From an uncultured Oscillospiraceae bacterium (GTDB lineage: Bacteria; Bacillota; Clostridia; Oscillospirales; Oscillospiraceae), in contig CAKULE010000005.1 of assembly GCA_934667095.1 (NCBI GenBank), positions 67,663-131,662 on the forward strand: a stretch of DNA of 64,000 nucleotides, in the 5' to 3' direction. The notes beneath the pieces are model-generated. The model did no database searches. It saw only the letters and a program-made list of their open reading frames with translations, and had not been told where the DNA came from. The stretch's first letter is position 1. Each line of letters opens with the position of its first letter. Position numbers and translations under genes: made by a program. Shown in pieces: positions 38,964 through 46,757 of this stretch.

Positions 38964-38980
38964 AGCAAGCCGCGTGCCAA
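38964..38980 (-). promoter_or_regulatory. Sigma-54 (RpoN) promoter of the CoA-transferase operon
   Basis: On the minus strand TTGGCACGCGGCTTGCTTC matches the -24/-12 consensus TGGCAC-N5-TTGC exactly, with GG and GC ten bases apart. It lies 48 bases upstream of the TTG start. The adjacent activator gene encodes the required AAA+ protein with a GAFTGA loop. Confidence 0.88.
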
Positions 38981-39033
38981 CTAAAGAAAACCCGTTTTTT
39001 CAAGCAAAATGGGGGGAATTTATTCCCAAGAGC

Positions 39034-39062
39034 TGTTCCAAAAACGATACAACTGTCCCAAA
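39034..39062 (-). promoter_or_regulatory. Candidate activator binding sites (UAS)
   Basis: TGTTCCAAA (39034) and TGTCCCAAA (39054) are direct repeats on the plus strand exactly 20 bases apart, two helical turns, about 70-90 bases upstream of the -12 box. This is the position expected for enhancer-binding protein sites. Inferred. Confidence 0.45.
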
Positions 39063-39082
39063 CTGACCGGACAAGCGGACGG

Positions 39083-39122
39083 AAATAAAAGCAGAGCCGC
39101 ACGCCAGCTTGGCATGCGGCTC
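39083..39122 (-). terminator. Terminator of the activator gene
   Basis: GAGCCGCA and TGCGGCTC with an inner GCC/GGC form a stem. On the minus strand it is followed by GCTTTTATTT, closing the regulator ahead of its target operon. Confidence 0.85.
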
Positions 39123-39132
39123 CGGAACGGTC

Positions 39133-40527
39133 CTATATTTTATATTTCTCCAGGCGGCGGTACAGGGCTGAGCGGGAAATGCCGAGAATGCGGGCCGCCT
39201 CGCTGCGGTTGCCTCCGGCCTCCCGCAGGGTGCGCTCCAAGAGCTCCTGCTCCTTCCGGCAGAGCTCCTGCTGCAGAATCACAGGTCCGTCTCCCTGCCT
39301 CGCCTCATGGGCGGACGGGCGTTCCTCCCAAAAGCGGTTGGGAATACGGCGGAAGTCAATCACCGAATCGTTGCTCCAGTTTACCGCCTGTTCCAGCACA
39401 TTTTCCAGTTCCCGCACATTTCCGGGCCAGGAATAGCGGCGGGCAATCTCCATGCTCTCCGGGGTGACGCCGGAGGCCTTTGAACCGATGCGCTGATTAA
39501 TCCGGCAGAGCAGACTTTGGATCAGGTCGGGCAGATCATCCAGCCGTTCCCGCAGGGGCGGCATATGGATGGACAGGATATTCAGCCGGTAATAGAGGTC
39601 CTGGCGGAAGGAGCCCTCCCGCACCATCTGGAGCAGATCCCGGTTGGTGGAGGCCATCACCCGCACATCCAGCTTAATCGGAGTCGAGCCCCCTACCCGC
39701 CAGACTTCCTTTTCCTGAAGGACGCGCAGCAGCTTGACCTGCATGTCCATAGGCATATCGCCGATCTCGTCCAGCAGAATCGTACCGCCATTGGCCAGCT
39801 CAAATTTCCCCGGGCTGCCGCCGCGTTTGGCCCCGGTAAACGCCCCGCCCTCATAGCCAAAGAGCTCAGATTCAATCAGCTCTCGGGGGATAGCGCCGCA
39901 GTTGACGCTGATAAAGGGTGCGTCCCGTCGTACGGAACGGGTGTGGACCGCCTGAGCGATGATCTCCTTTCCCGTGCCGCTCTCGCCGGTGATCAGCAGG
40001 GTGGAGCTGGTACGGGAGGCGCGCCGGGCCAGCTTTTTTACATACAGCATGCTCTCTGTTTCGCCGACAATGCTCATACAGGTAAAAAGGGTTCGGGTTG
40101 GGGGGATGGGATGTACATCCCCGCCGAGGAACATCATGTGCTCGGCGATGGACCGGCCCACCACCATGTCGGGAAACACGGTTTTCAGCATGGCGCCGAC
40201 CAGTACGCCGTTTTCCTTCAGCGGGAAGCGCGAGGTATACACCTCTTTTCCCTGAATGGTAAGCAGATCGCCCCACTCGGAGTAGCCCCGGACCAAGGTG
40301 TCCGCCAGGCGGCAGTCCGGGAGCACTTTGCTGATGTGGACACCCAGGAGCAGACTGCGTTCCTGCTGGAGCAGGTCGGTAAAAAAGTCGTTGACGAACT
40401 GAATGATTCCCTCTGCATCTACGGCTAAAATCCCCTCAAACGGAGTGTTAATCAGCAGCGGGAGCAAATGGGCGGTATCGCCAGTCGCAGGGAAGGGACG
40501 AACATTACTGGAGCGCATATCAATCAC
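39133..40527 (-). CDS. Sigma-54-dependent transcriptional activator (PAS, AAA+, Fis HTH)
   Basis: The 464-residue enhancer-binding protein has an N-terminal PAS domain (about 25-120; GILAVDAEGIIQFVNDFFTDLLQ) and a central AAA+ domain with Walker A GESGTGKE (about 180), the sigma-54 contact loop GAFTGAKRG (about 228) and Walker B GGTILLDEIGDM. The C-terminal Fis-type helix-turn-helix is GNRSEAARILGISRSALYRRL. It activates RpoN holoenzyme in response to a ligand or state sensed by the PAS domain. It lies just upstream of, and in the same direction as, the CoA-transferase operon with its sigma-54 promoter, so that operon is the obvious target. Confidence 0.95.
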   Translation of the reverse strand: MIDMRSSNVRPFPATGDTAHLLPLLINTPFEGILAVDAEGIIQFVNDFFTDLLQQERSLLLGVHISKVLPDCRLADTLVRGYSEWGDLLTIQGKEVYTSRFPLKENGVLVGAMLKTVFPDMVVGRSIAEHMMFLGGDVHPIPPTRTLFTCMSIVGETESMLYVKKLARRASRTSSTLLITGESGTGKEIIAQAVHTRSVRRDAPFISVNCGAIPRELIESELFGYEGGAFTGAKRGGSPGKFELANGGTILLDEIGDMPMDMQVKLLRVLQEKEVWRVGGSTPIKLDVRVMASTNRDLLQMVREGSFRQDLYYRLNILSIHMPPLRERLDDLPDLIQSLLCRINQRIGSKASGVTPESMEIARRYSWPGNVRELENVLEQAVNWSNDSVIDFRRIPNRFWEERPSAHEARQGDGPVILQQELCRKEQELLERTLREAGGNRSEAARILGISRSALYRRLEKYKI

Positions 40528-40803
40528 CTTCTATTATTAAGTGGGGGATTCACAGAAATGGGCGGTGGGACATGGGCAGGCTCACAATCCCTGCAGATGG
40601 ACAAATCATAAAGCATGATCTGGCATACACTGTTTTCTTTTGGACACGTCAAATAAATCCTGAATGACGATACGTGCCTTGTTTCCAGTTTCGAAGTCGT
40701 GCCGGAATAAAAGCTTCAAATCTTGCTCAAAAAATGGATTTCAGGCGATTTTACTCTGATTAGCCTAACATTTAATTGCGGCGAAAGAAGGAACTGGCAG
40801 GAT
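40528..40803. other. Intergenic stretch between activator and integrase remnant
   Basis: These 276 bases are AT-richer than their surroundings. I see no gene and no convincing promoter of the activator in them. Confidence 0.5.
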
Positions 40804-41014
40804 TCATTTTGGGCCCCGCTGATGAAATTCGTTGTTCACTACATGACAAAGTTTTTCTGATTTATTATACTTCACTTTTACATAAATGTCTATCGTCGTC
40901 TTGCTGTTTTCATGCCCGGCAAGATACTGGACGGTTTTGGATCAACGCCAGCGTACAAAAGGTTGGTGATATAGGTGTGGCACAGCTGATGTACTGACCG
41001 TTCACATATTTTTT
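40804..41014 (-). pseudogene. C-terminal fragment of a tyrosine recombinase (integrase)
   Basis: On the minus strand the frame reads VHQLCHTYITNLLYAGVDPK, then TVQYLAGHENSKTTIDIYVK and a short tail to a TGA at 40804-40806. This is the end of a phage/ICE integrase: the box II arginine-His-x-x-Arg region is HQLCHTY with the catalytic Arg replaced by Cys, followed by LAGHENS (box with His) and the nucleophile Tyr in DIY. Only about 65-70 residues remain. Upstream it runs directly into the truncated toxin copy that is read in the opposite direction. Confidence 0.8.
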
Positions 41015-41563
41015 ATAGACGGCGGAAAGATCCGGCATGGGCAGGAGCTCCGGCGCCCTTGTTTTCTTGCTTTCCTGGATCACAAGCGGCCAGAGATCTT
41101 CTGGGTGGTGCCGATCTCATCACGGGTCGAGAAGTACCATAAGATCGAGGCGCACAAGCTGCGGACCTACGGCCGCTGCAATACTATCCGCTTCGGCACG
41201 GTGCTGGGCCGGGAGGCTGCTTTCCTCATTCAGAATATGTTCCCTGTCACCGAGAAGTATCTGATCCAGTACAAGGACAAGAACCAGCAGCCGATCCATA
41301 TTGACGGCCGTATTGTCACCGATGTTCGCCGCCATGCCAGCGAGGTACTGGCTCTTTATCTGCGTGGGGCCAATGTGCTTTTTACGAACGTGCAAAGGAT
41401 CTACCGGGGACTTGAAATACAGCTTGACGCAGAGCAGGCCACTCCCCGCCGCAGATCTATCGTAGATCGGCTTGCAGCCGCAGAGCAAGAGGCCGAGCGG
41501 CGCAACGCCGCACTGGAGCAGAAGCGCCGGCCACCGGCGCGTGACACCAGCAAGGAAAGATAG
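41015..41563 (+). pseudogene. 5'-truncated second copy of the type III toxin
   Basis: From DGGKIRHGQELRRPCFLAFL to the end (PPARDTSKER and TAG) this copy is nearly identical to the toxin at 32769-33386, with only a handful of residue changes (for example S to G in LRTYGRC and E to K in QYKDKN). The first 23 codons, the ribosome site, promoter and antitoxin repeats are missing, replaced by the integrase fragment. It cannot be expressed as a full toxin. It keeps the shared tail and is followed four bases later by palindrome P6. Confidence 0.85.
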
Positions 41564-41566
41564 CAA

Positions 41567-41596
41567 AGAGGGGGGTGGAACCCGGTTCCGCCCTCT
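41567..41596. repeat. Palindrome copy P6, also a terminator
   Basis: AGAGGG and TGGAACC pair with GGTTCC and CCCTCT (two unpaired G on the left); GTTTTG follows. The sequence is the same as P5 up to the right arm. Confidence 0.82.
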
Positions 41597-41632
41597 GTTT
41601 TGTTGCAGGGATGAGGTCTTGGATAACTTGCG

Positions 41633-41662
41633 ATAGACATATTTTGCCCATTCCAGTATAAT
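41633..41662 (+). promoter_or_regulatory. Promoter of the ECF sigma operon
   Basis: TAGACA and TATAAT (41657-41662) are 18 bases apart, 35 bases ahead of the ATG. Confidence 0.6.
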
Positions 41663-41697
41663 TGTGCCAAACCAACCTATGAGAGGAGGCACTGCCC

Positions 41698-42222
41698 ATG
41701 CTCATCTATCTGCAAATGATCGAGACGCCGGAAGACAAAGATAAGTTTGAGCAGCTCTACCTCAAATACAAGAACCAGATGTACTTCGTGGCCCAGCAAA
41801 TTCTGAAGAATTCCCACGACGCGGAGGACGCTGTCCATCAGGCGTTTGTGTCGCTGATTGAAAATCTTGAAAAAATTTCTGAAATCAACTGTCCGAAAAC
41901 GCGGTCCTACGCCGTTATTATAACAGAGAGGAAAGCGCTGGACATCATCCGCAGCAAACAGCGGTGTACGGCGGCGGAATACGACGACCGGTTGGGCGGC
42001 ATAGAGATCCCGCTGCCCGGGGACCACGGCCTGCGTGATGCGATGGCTCGGCTGCCGGGCCGGTATCGGGAGGTGCTGCTCCTGCGCTTCTCCGCCGGCT
42101 ATTCCACAAAGGAATTGGCGGAACTCTTCAAAATGAATCACGCCAGCGTTCAGAAATTGATTTGGCGGGCCAAAGAGGCGCTGGCCGAAGAATTGGAAAA
42201 GGAGGGCGAACCCTGTGGCTAA
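41698..42222 (+). CDS. ECF-type RNA polymerase sigma factor
   Basis: The 174-residue protein has sigma region 2 (FEQLYLKYKNQMYFVAQQILKNSHDAEDAVHQAFVSLIEN, about 17-57) and region 4 (ARLPGRYREVLLLRFSAGYSTKELAELFKMNHASVQKLIWRAKEAL, about 115-163), with no region 1 or 3. It would direct RNA polymerase to an extracytoplasmic-stress-type regulon. GAGAGGAGG precedes the ATG. The next gene overlaps its end by eight bases and encodes a membrane protein placed as an anti-sigma partner. Confidence 0.92.
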   Translation: MLIYLQMIETPEDKDKFEQLYLKYKNQMYFVAQQILKNSHDAEDAVHQAFVSLIENLEKISEINCPKTRSYAVIITERKALDIIRSKQRCTAAEYDDRLGGIEIPLPGDHGLRDAMARLPGRYREVLLLRFSAGYSTKELAELFKMNHASVQKLIWRAKEALAEELEKEGEPCG

Positions 42223-42928
42223 GATCACATTTACCGATGATGAACTGCGGGAAGCTGCGATAGCTGTCCGGGACGCGATGCTGGCCTCCATCCCGGCCGA
42301 GGAAGACTGCCCGTATGAGTTCTCGCCCGGATTTGAGGAGCGCATCCGCCAGCTGTACCAGGAGAAGATGGCCGAGAAGAAAAAGAAGGCCGGGCACCCG
42401 GTCCTGCGGCGGGTGGCGGCTATCTTCCTGGCCACGCTGATCGCCCTCAGCACATGGCTGGCCGTGGACAACCGGGCCCGCGCAGCGGTGCTCCGCTGGT
42501 TCCGGGAGATTTACGAAACCAGAATCGTCTATCGCTTCACCGGACAGGAAGAAGCGAAGGTACTGCCTGACTTTGAACTCACGTGGATTCCAGATGGATA
42601 TGTGCGGGCGGATGCGTTTCATGGTGACCTTGCTCGAGTGGTCATGTATGGACCAGCAGGGTCTGAAGTTGATGGTTTTGTGCTGTCGTATAACTTGATA
42701 ACCGACGGCTTAGGGAAGACAATAGACGATTCTGCTGGCACCGGCATCCCTGTGGAAATCAACGGTTCTGCCGGGTATTTTTATCCAGGGACCGAATCCA
42801 GCCCGGGGAACATTTTAGTTTGGGTCCGGGAAGATTTCAATGTGCTGATAGAGATAGGCTCACCGCTCAGCCAGGATGATATTTTGCACATAGCAAGCGG
42901 ACTTAAATTGTGCACTCCGACAAAATAA
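42215..42928 (+). CDS. DUF4367-type membrane protein, probable anti-sigma factor
   Basis: The 237-residue protein has a cytoplasmic N-terminal region (about 1-65) rich in charge, one membrane segment (VAAIFLATLIALSTWLAVD, about 70-88) and an extracellular DUF4367-like domain (YRFTGQEEAKVLPDFELTWIPDGYV and onward). This layout is typical of proteins encoded directly after ECF sigma factors in Clostridia and suggests sigma sequestration through the N-terminal part. GTG at 42215 overlaps the sigma gene by eight bases. Confidence 0.8.
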   Translation: MAKITFTDDELREAAIAVRDAMLASIPAEEDCPYEFSPGFEERIRQLYQEKMAEKKKKAGHPVLRRVAAIFLATLIALSTWLAVDNRARAAVLRWFREIYETRIVYRFTGQEEAKVLPDFELTWIPDGYVRADAFHGDLARVVMYGPAGSEVDGFVLSYNLITDGLGKTIDDSAGTGIPVEINGSAGYFYPGTESSPGNILVWVREDFNVLIEIGSPLSQDDILHIASGLKLCTPTK

Positions 42929-43002
42929 CACAAAATTAAAAATTTACTGTCCGGAAATCGCCTCCTCGTCCGTTTATTAATTAAACGGAGGTGATTTCTG
43001 TT

Positions 43003-43122
43003 ATGAAAAAACGAACCATACTTGTAATTGCTTTGGTATTGGCTTTTGCGCTGAGTCTGAGCGTAGTTTCCAATGCCACCCAAATCCATAAAAAACACTC
43101 AAGAAGGAGATGCTGTGCGTGA
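43003..43122 (+). CDS. 39-residue exported micro-peptide
   Basis: ACGGAGGTGAT lies just before the ATG. The peptide is MKKRTILVIALVLAFALSLS followed by a short polar, basic, cysteine-ended segment (HKKHSRRRCCA). The first 25 residues are a signal peptide ending SNA. The stop overlaps the next start by four bases (GTGA). It is too short for family assignment but has an excellent ribosome site. Confidence 0.6.
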   Translation: MKKRTILVIALVLAFALSLSVVSNATQIHKKHSRRRCCA

Positions 43123-43805
43123 AAAAGCATAGAATCCGGATTTTCTTTTTGTTGCTTATACTGGTCGATCTTGGTATGCTCATACTGTGTGCAGTTATGT
43201 TTGCAAAAGGTTTTTCCCGCGGCGAAGTGATAGAGGGCCCTTTCCAGCCGAGCTTTTTGGCTGCATGGGGGCTGCTGATTTGCATAGGAACTTGGGGTGT
43301 ACTTTTGACACTTACGTGTGTTTCTTGTGCGATGGAACTAAACGGGGAGACAACAAAATCTAAGTTGGCTTTGGCCCTGTGCAGCATTTCGGCGCTGGGT
43401 TTAGTGGCCTTTTCTGGAATTGCTCTCCGTGCTCATTTCGAAACATACCTGAAGAGCCAGCGGGTACCCTATTTTTCGACAATTTCGTTGGCTGCTTTGA
43501 GTAATTTGAAAAATCAAAATTTCATTGGTGCGGTGTATATAGAACGAGAAGGGTGTGTGCTTTGTGATAGAGCACGTCCGAAAATCGAGTCTTATCTTGA
43601 AAAAAAGAATAAAATCATGCTCTGCTACAGAACCGACCAAGATCGAAGTACGGACTACCAGAATATGATGAAAGTGCTTGAAGAATACAATGTAGAATCT
43701 GTTCCGGCAATAATTGTTATTACAGGACAAGATGAGGTTAATACATATTTTTTTGATGAAATAATAAGTGAGGTAGTATTCGAGAACATTGATATCAGGA
43801 GGTAA
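43119..43805 (+). CDS. Membrane protein with C-terminal thioredoxin-like domain
   Basis: The 228-residue protein has three hydrophobic segments (about 8-28, 45-70 and 88-104) and then a thioredoxin-like domain with GAVYIEREGCVLCDRARPKI (a CxxC motif) and YNVESVPAIIVI, which holds the cis-proline. It probably places a redox-active CxxC at the membrane surface. GTG at 43119 is chosen because AAGGAG lies nine bases upstream; the ATG at 43110 touches the ribosome site. The A/T content is higher than that of the core genes, consistent with transfer. Confidence 0.75.
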   Translation: MKKHRIRIFFLLLILVDLGMLILCAVMFAKGFSRGEVIEGPFQPSFLAAWGLLICIGTWGVLLTLTCVSCAMELNGETTKSKLALALCSISALGLVAFSGIALRAHFETYLKSQRVPYFSTISLAALSNLKNQNFIGAVYIEREGCVLCDRARPKIESYLEKKNKIMLCYRTDQDRSTDYQNMMKVLEEYNVESVPAIIVITGQDEVNTYFFDEIISEVVFENIDIRR

Positions 43806-43812
43806 CAACGGC

Positions 43813-44499
43813 ATGAAAAAACGACTTTTTGCAGCTTCGTTGGCAGTCCTGCTGCTTCTGGCCGGCTGCGCCCAGAACGCGCCCGCACCCAGCGGGAGCG
43901 ACTCCCCCGCGCCCAGCCAGTCGGCGGAGCCCACACCCACGCCTGCCCCCAGCCCATCGGAGGAACCTGAACCCAGCCCCAGTTCCACCCCAGACGAGGT
44001 AATAGAACCGTCCGAGAAGCTGGCCGTGCTCGCCGTAGAGAATCTTGACCTCCAGGCCGATGCCGGGATCGGGCTCCCCATCGTATATGAAAGCGACCGC
44101 TATCTCATTTTCTGGGGTGTTTTCGGCATCTTCGGCTATGACCTGGAAGAGGAGAAAATTATCTTCTCCGTGGACTTCAAGAAGCTGTACGGTGAGGATG
44201 CTTATCCCTCTGTGCAGGGATCGATCATGACGGCGGTAGAGGCAACGGCGGACGGGACCAAGCTGGCCGTGGAGTATGGAAACCCAGACCAACCAGATGT
44301 CGGATCGGAAACCTGCTATATTGATCTGGTCAATGGGACCTGGACGTTCAGCGCCGAGATCCCTGACAGAGACGTCTATTTTTACTACGCCCCGGATGAC
44401 TGGAAGGGTGCTTTGATTCCTTGCGGGCCTGTCGAAAATACGATTTATATACGGGACGGAAAGGAATGGATGATCTTCCAGTCGGATAAGATGTCGTAA
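43813..44499 (+). CDS. Lipoprotein with Pro/Ser-rich linker
   Basis: The 228-residue protein has a lipoprotein signal (MKKRLFAASLAVLLLLAGCA; lipobox LLAGC with Cys at 19), a spacer rich in Pro, Ser and Glu (about 22-65), and a C-terminal domain with repeated beta-type segments (YLIFWGVFGIFGYDLEEEKI, then KLAVEYGN). The latter may be one or two blades of a propeller. AGGAGGT lies nine bases ahead of ATG. It is the last gene of the sigma operon and is followed by palindrome P7. No function assigned. Confidence 0.75.
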   Translation: MKKRLFAASLAVLLLLAGCAQNAPAPSGSDSPAPSQSAEPTPTPAPSPSEEPEPSPSSTPDEVIEPSEKLAVLAVENLDLQADAGIGLPIVYESDRYLIFWGVFGIFGYDLEEEKIIFSVDFKKLYGEDAYPSVQGSIMTAVEATADGTKLAVEYGNPDQPDVGSETCYIDLVNGTWTFSAEIPDRDVYFYYAPDDWKGALIPCGPVENTIYIRDGKEWMIFQSDKMS

Positions 44500-44538
44500 C
44501 CCCGAAGCATAAACGGCTGCGGGCCGAAAAGCACCAAA

Positions 44539-44566
44539 GGAGAGGTGGAACCGGGGTCCGCCCTCC
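44539..44566. repeat. Palindrome copy P7 (degenerate)
   Basis: GGTGGAACC and GGTCCGCC with flanking GAG/CTC keep the family pattern with several mismatches. It is the last copy before the tRNA-Val gene. Confidence 0.7.
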
Positions 44567-44862
44567 GGGACTCCGGGGCAGGGCATGAAAAAAGGGCGGC
44601 CGAAGCCGCCCGAAAAGGCGCAGACAGAAAGAAAACACTTGCCTTGTGTCTGCTGATATGCAAAAATGAACTATTTGGCAAGTGCCTGAATATGGCACTG
44701 CCCAGCGGCGGCAACCGCTGGGCAGTAAAACGTTTAGGTCCTTCTCACGCCTTGATAAATGCCAGGTGAGCAATCCCAAGACATTAAGAGAATACCACCG
44801 CAGCCCTCGTACCAGAAGGATAAGCGAACGGCGGCCTGTTCTTTCTCATCTGCTGATCATCA
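44567..44862. other. Intergenic stretch before tRNA-Val
   Basis: About 300 bases hold two hairpins (GGGCGGC-CGAA-GCCGCCC near 44595 and GCCCAGCGG-CGGCAA-CCGCTGGGC near 44700) but no gene that I can support. Frames crossing it lack ribosome sites. Confidence 0.5.
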
Positions 44863-44913
44863 AATGAATACCGGGGAGGGCTCGCCGATGTGAACCCTCC
44901 CCGGTATTCATTT
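44863..44913 (-). terminator. Terminator-like hairpin after tRNA-Val
   Basis: AATGAATACCGGGGAGGG and its complement form an 18-base-pair stem with a 14-base loop next to the 3' end of the tRNA. The following T-run is weak. Confidence 0.7.
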
Positions 44914-44914
44914 A

Positions 44915-44991
44915 TGGTGGACGGTACAGGACTCGAACCTGTGACCCCCTGCACGTCAAGCAGGTGCTCATACCAGCTGAGCTAACCGTCC
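44915..44991 (-). tRNA. tRNA-Val (anticodon GAC)
   Basis: Minus-strand 77-base gene with GGACGGT/ACCGTCC acceptor stem, AGCTCAGCTGG D-loop, anticodon loop TTGACGT with GAC, GGTTCGAGTCC T-arm and encoded CCA. It bounds the accessory region on the right. Confidence 0.97.
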
Positions 44992-45006
44992 GTCACAGCA
45001 AAAGCT

Positions 45007-45035
45007 ATTATATATGGTAAGGCCCAGAATGTCAA
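45007..45035 (-). promoter_or_regulatory. Promoter of tRNA-Val
   Basis: On the minus strand TTGACA (45030-45035) and TATAAT (45007-45012) are 17 bases apart, 15 bases ahead of the tRNA. Confidence 0.88.
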
Positions 45036-45083
45036 GCGCTTTCTTGCGATTCGCAGCGAAAAATGTAAAGAACCGCGAAAGAG

Positions 45084-45119
45084 TTGACAACATGTCATCT
45101 TGGATGTGTCAAGTTGACA
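45084..45119. promoter_or_regulatory. Dyads TTGACA/TGTCAA upstream of livK (possible operator)
   Basis: TTGACAACATGTCA (45084-45097; arms TGACA and TGTCA around ACA) is followed by TGTCAAGTTGACA (45107-45119). Further single arms lie at 45247-45253 and 45291-45297, flanking the promoter. A similar dyad, TTGACAAAGTGTCA, overlaps the -35 box of brnQ at 50422. The remaining stretch 45120-45246 shows no gene. Confidence 0.5.
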
Positions 45120-45262
45120 AAGTGGATAGGGGCGCCGCTGAGGGCGGACAACGGAGAGACCGTCAGAGTGCTGTGGGTCGGAATTGGCTTGTTATTGCGG
45201 CAATTCGGGAGAAATTCCAATATATTCAGAGAAAACGGGAAATGTGTTGTCAAGTATGACGG

Positions 45263-45291
45263 TTGACAGAGAGAAGTGATGGTAATATAAT
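45263..45291 (+). promoter_or_regulatory. Promoter of livK
   Basis: Perfect TTGACA (45263-45268) and TATAAT (45286-45291) are separated by 17 bases, with TTGTCAACAA directly after the -10 box. Confidence 0.85.
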
Positions 45292-45362
45292 TGTCAACAA
45301 TCTTACAGCAGTTCGGTGAAGCAAAACCGGCTGCGTGAGGAACCGATAAGGAGGAAACGACG

Positions 45363-46571
45363 ATGAAAAAGAGAAGAATCGCAGCGATGTTGATGGCGGG
45401 TGTGATGGCGCTGTCTGTGCTGGCGGGCTGCTCCGGCGGGGATAAGCCCCAGCCCAGCAACTCTGCCGAGCCCAGCGGCTCCGGCTCCGAGGAGACCATT
45501 AAGATCGCGCTGATCGGCAATACTACCGGCGACTACGCCCAGTACGGCATTCCTGTGATCAACGGAGCCAAGCTGTACATCGACCAGCTGAACGCCAACG
45601 GCGGCATCAACGGCAAGAAGGTCGAGGTGCTGGAGTACGACGATAAGGGCGACGGCATCGAGTCCGTCAACGCCTTCAATCTGGCGAAGGAGAAGGGTGC
45701 CACTGCTGTCATCGGCTCCGTGCTGACCGGCACCACCATGACGCTGGCCGACGCCACCTATGAGGTCAACATGCCTCAGATCACCGCTTCTGCTACTGCT
45801 TCCGGCGTCACCGTTATGGACGACGGCACTGTGCGCAGCAACGTGTTCCGCGCCTGCTTCATCGACCCCTTCCAGGGCGAGAAGATGGCTCAGTATGCCG
45901 CTGAGAAGCTGGGCGCCAAGACTGCCGCCGTCCTCTATGAGAGCGGCAGCGACTACTCCGAGGGCTTGAAGGACGCCTTCGTGTCCAAGGCTACTGAGTT
46001 GGGCATTACCGTTGTGGCCACCGAGGCCTTCGCCACCGGCGACAAGGACTTCAACGCTCAGATGACCAAGATCGCGGGCCAGAATCCTGACGTTGTGTTC
46101 ATGCCCATCTACTACGGCGAGGCTGGCCTGGCCGTCACTCAGGGCCGTCAGGCTGGCATGACCGCCACTGTGCTGGGCGGCGACGGTTTCGGCGGCATCA
46201 AGGATTACGCCACTGCCGCCGATCTGGAGGGCACCGTCTACTGCTCCGGCTATGCCCCCGGCACCGAGTCCGTCGCTCAGTTCGAGAAGGACTATGAGGC
46301 CACCTACGGCACCCCCGTCCCCAACATGTTTGCTCCTCTGGCCTATGACGCCGCCATGCTGATGTGCACCGCCATCAAGGCCGCCGAGGACAAGGGCCTG
46401 ACCGCCGGCACCGACGAGTACAAGCAGGCCGTGATCGACGCCATGGCCAGCAGCGACGGCGTGCCCGGCATCACCGGCTCCTACCGCTTCGACTCCAGCA
46501 ACAACCCCATCAAGGACGTTGCCATCATCGAAGTCACTGGCGGCGCTGAGGTCTTCTCCGAGCGGTTCTGA
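45363..46571 (+). CDS. livK: Branched-chain amino acid ABC transporter substrate-binding lipoprotein
   Basis: The 402-residue lipoprotein (signal MKKRRIAAMLMAGVMALSVLAGC, lipid-modified Cys near 23) has a type I periplasmic binding fold: IKIALIGNTTGDYAQYGIPVINGAKLYIDQLNANGGINGKKVEVL and later AQMTKIAGQNPDVVFMPIYYGEAGLAV. It captures leucine, isoleucine or valine outside the membrane and hands them to LivHM. Codon use is strongly biased, suggesting high expression. The stem-loop after the gene and the internal promoter fit a higher dose of binding protein than of permease. Confidence 0.94.
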   Translation: MKKRRIAAMLMAGVMALSVLAGCSGGDKPQPSNSAEPSGSGSEETIKIALIGNTTGDYAQYGIPVINGAKLYIDQLNANGGINGKKVEVLEYDDKGDGIESVNAFNLAKEKGATAVIGSVLTGTTMTLADATYEVNMPQITASATASGVTVMDDGTVRSNVFRACFIDPFQGEKMAQYAAEKLGAKTAAVLYESGSDYSEGLKDAFVSKATELGITVVATEAFATGDKDFNAQMTKIAGQNPDVVFMPIYYGEAGLAVTQGRQAGMTATVLGGDGFGGIKDYATAADLEGTVYCSGYAPGTESVAQFEKDYEATYGTPVPNMFAPLAYDAAMLMCTAIKAAEDKGLTAGTDEYKQAVIDAMASSDGVPGITGSYRFDSSNNPIKDVAIIEVTGGAEVFSERF

Positions 46572-46598
46572 GCTCCCTAAAACCACACAAGGATAAAC

Positions 46599-46631
46599 CC
46601 GTGCGGGGAGCGCGATGCGCCCCCCGCACGG
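46599..46631 (+). terminator. Stem-loop between livK and livH
   Basis: CCGTGCGGGG and CCCCGCACGG enclose 13 bases, without a good T-run. It probably stabilises livK mRNA or lowers read-through into livH. Confidence 0.6.
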
Positions 46632-46672
46632 TGCATTTAGGCGAAAACTGGATTTTTTGGCGGAAAAGCCGA

Positions 46673-46701
46673 TTGCAGACCCTGTTTTGCTGTGGTATAC
46701 T
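46673..46701 (+). promoter_or_regulatory. Internal promoter ahead of livH
   Basis: TTGCAG and TATACT (with TGG extension) are 17 bases apart, 57 bases ahead of livH. Confidence 0.5.
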
Positions 46702-46757
46702 GCAAAGGCATCAGCGATTTAATGCAAAGAAACGAGAACGAGAGGATGTGACGAGGT

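Noticed and set aside
42929..43002. GGACG-type inverted repeat before the micro-peptide as a terminator
   Set aside because: CCTCCTCGTCCGTTTATTAATTAAACGGAGG-like symmetry is present, but the right arm is the ribosome site of the next gene and no T-run follows; at most it masks that site.
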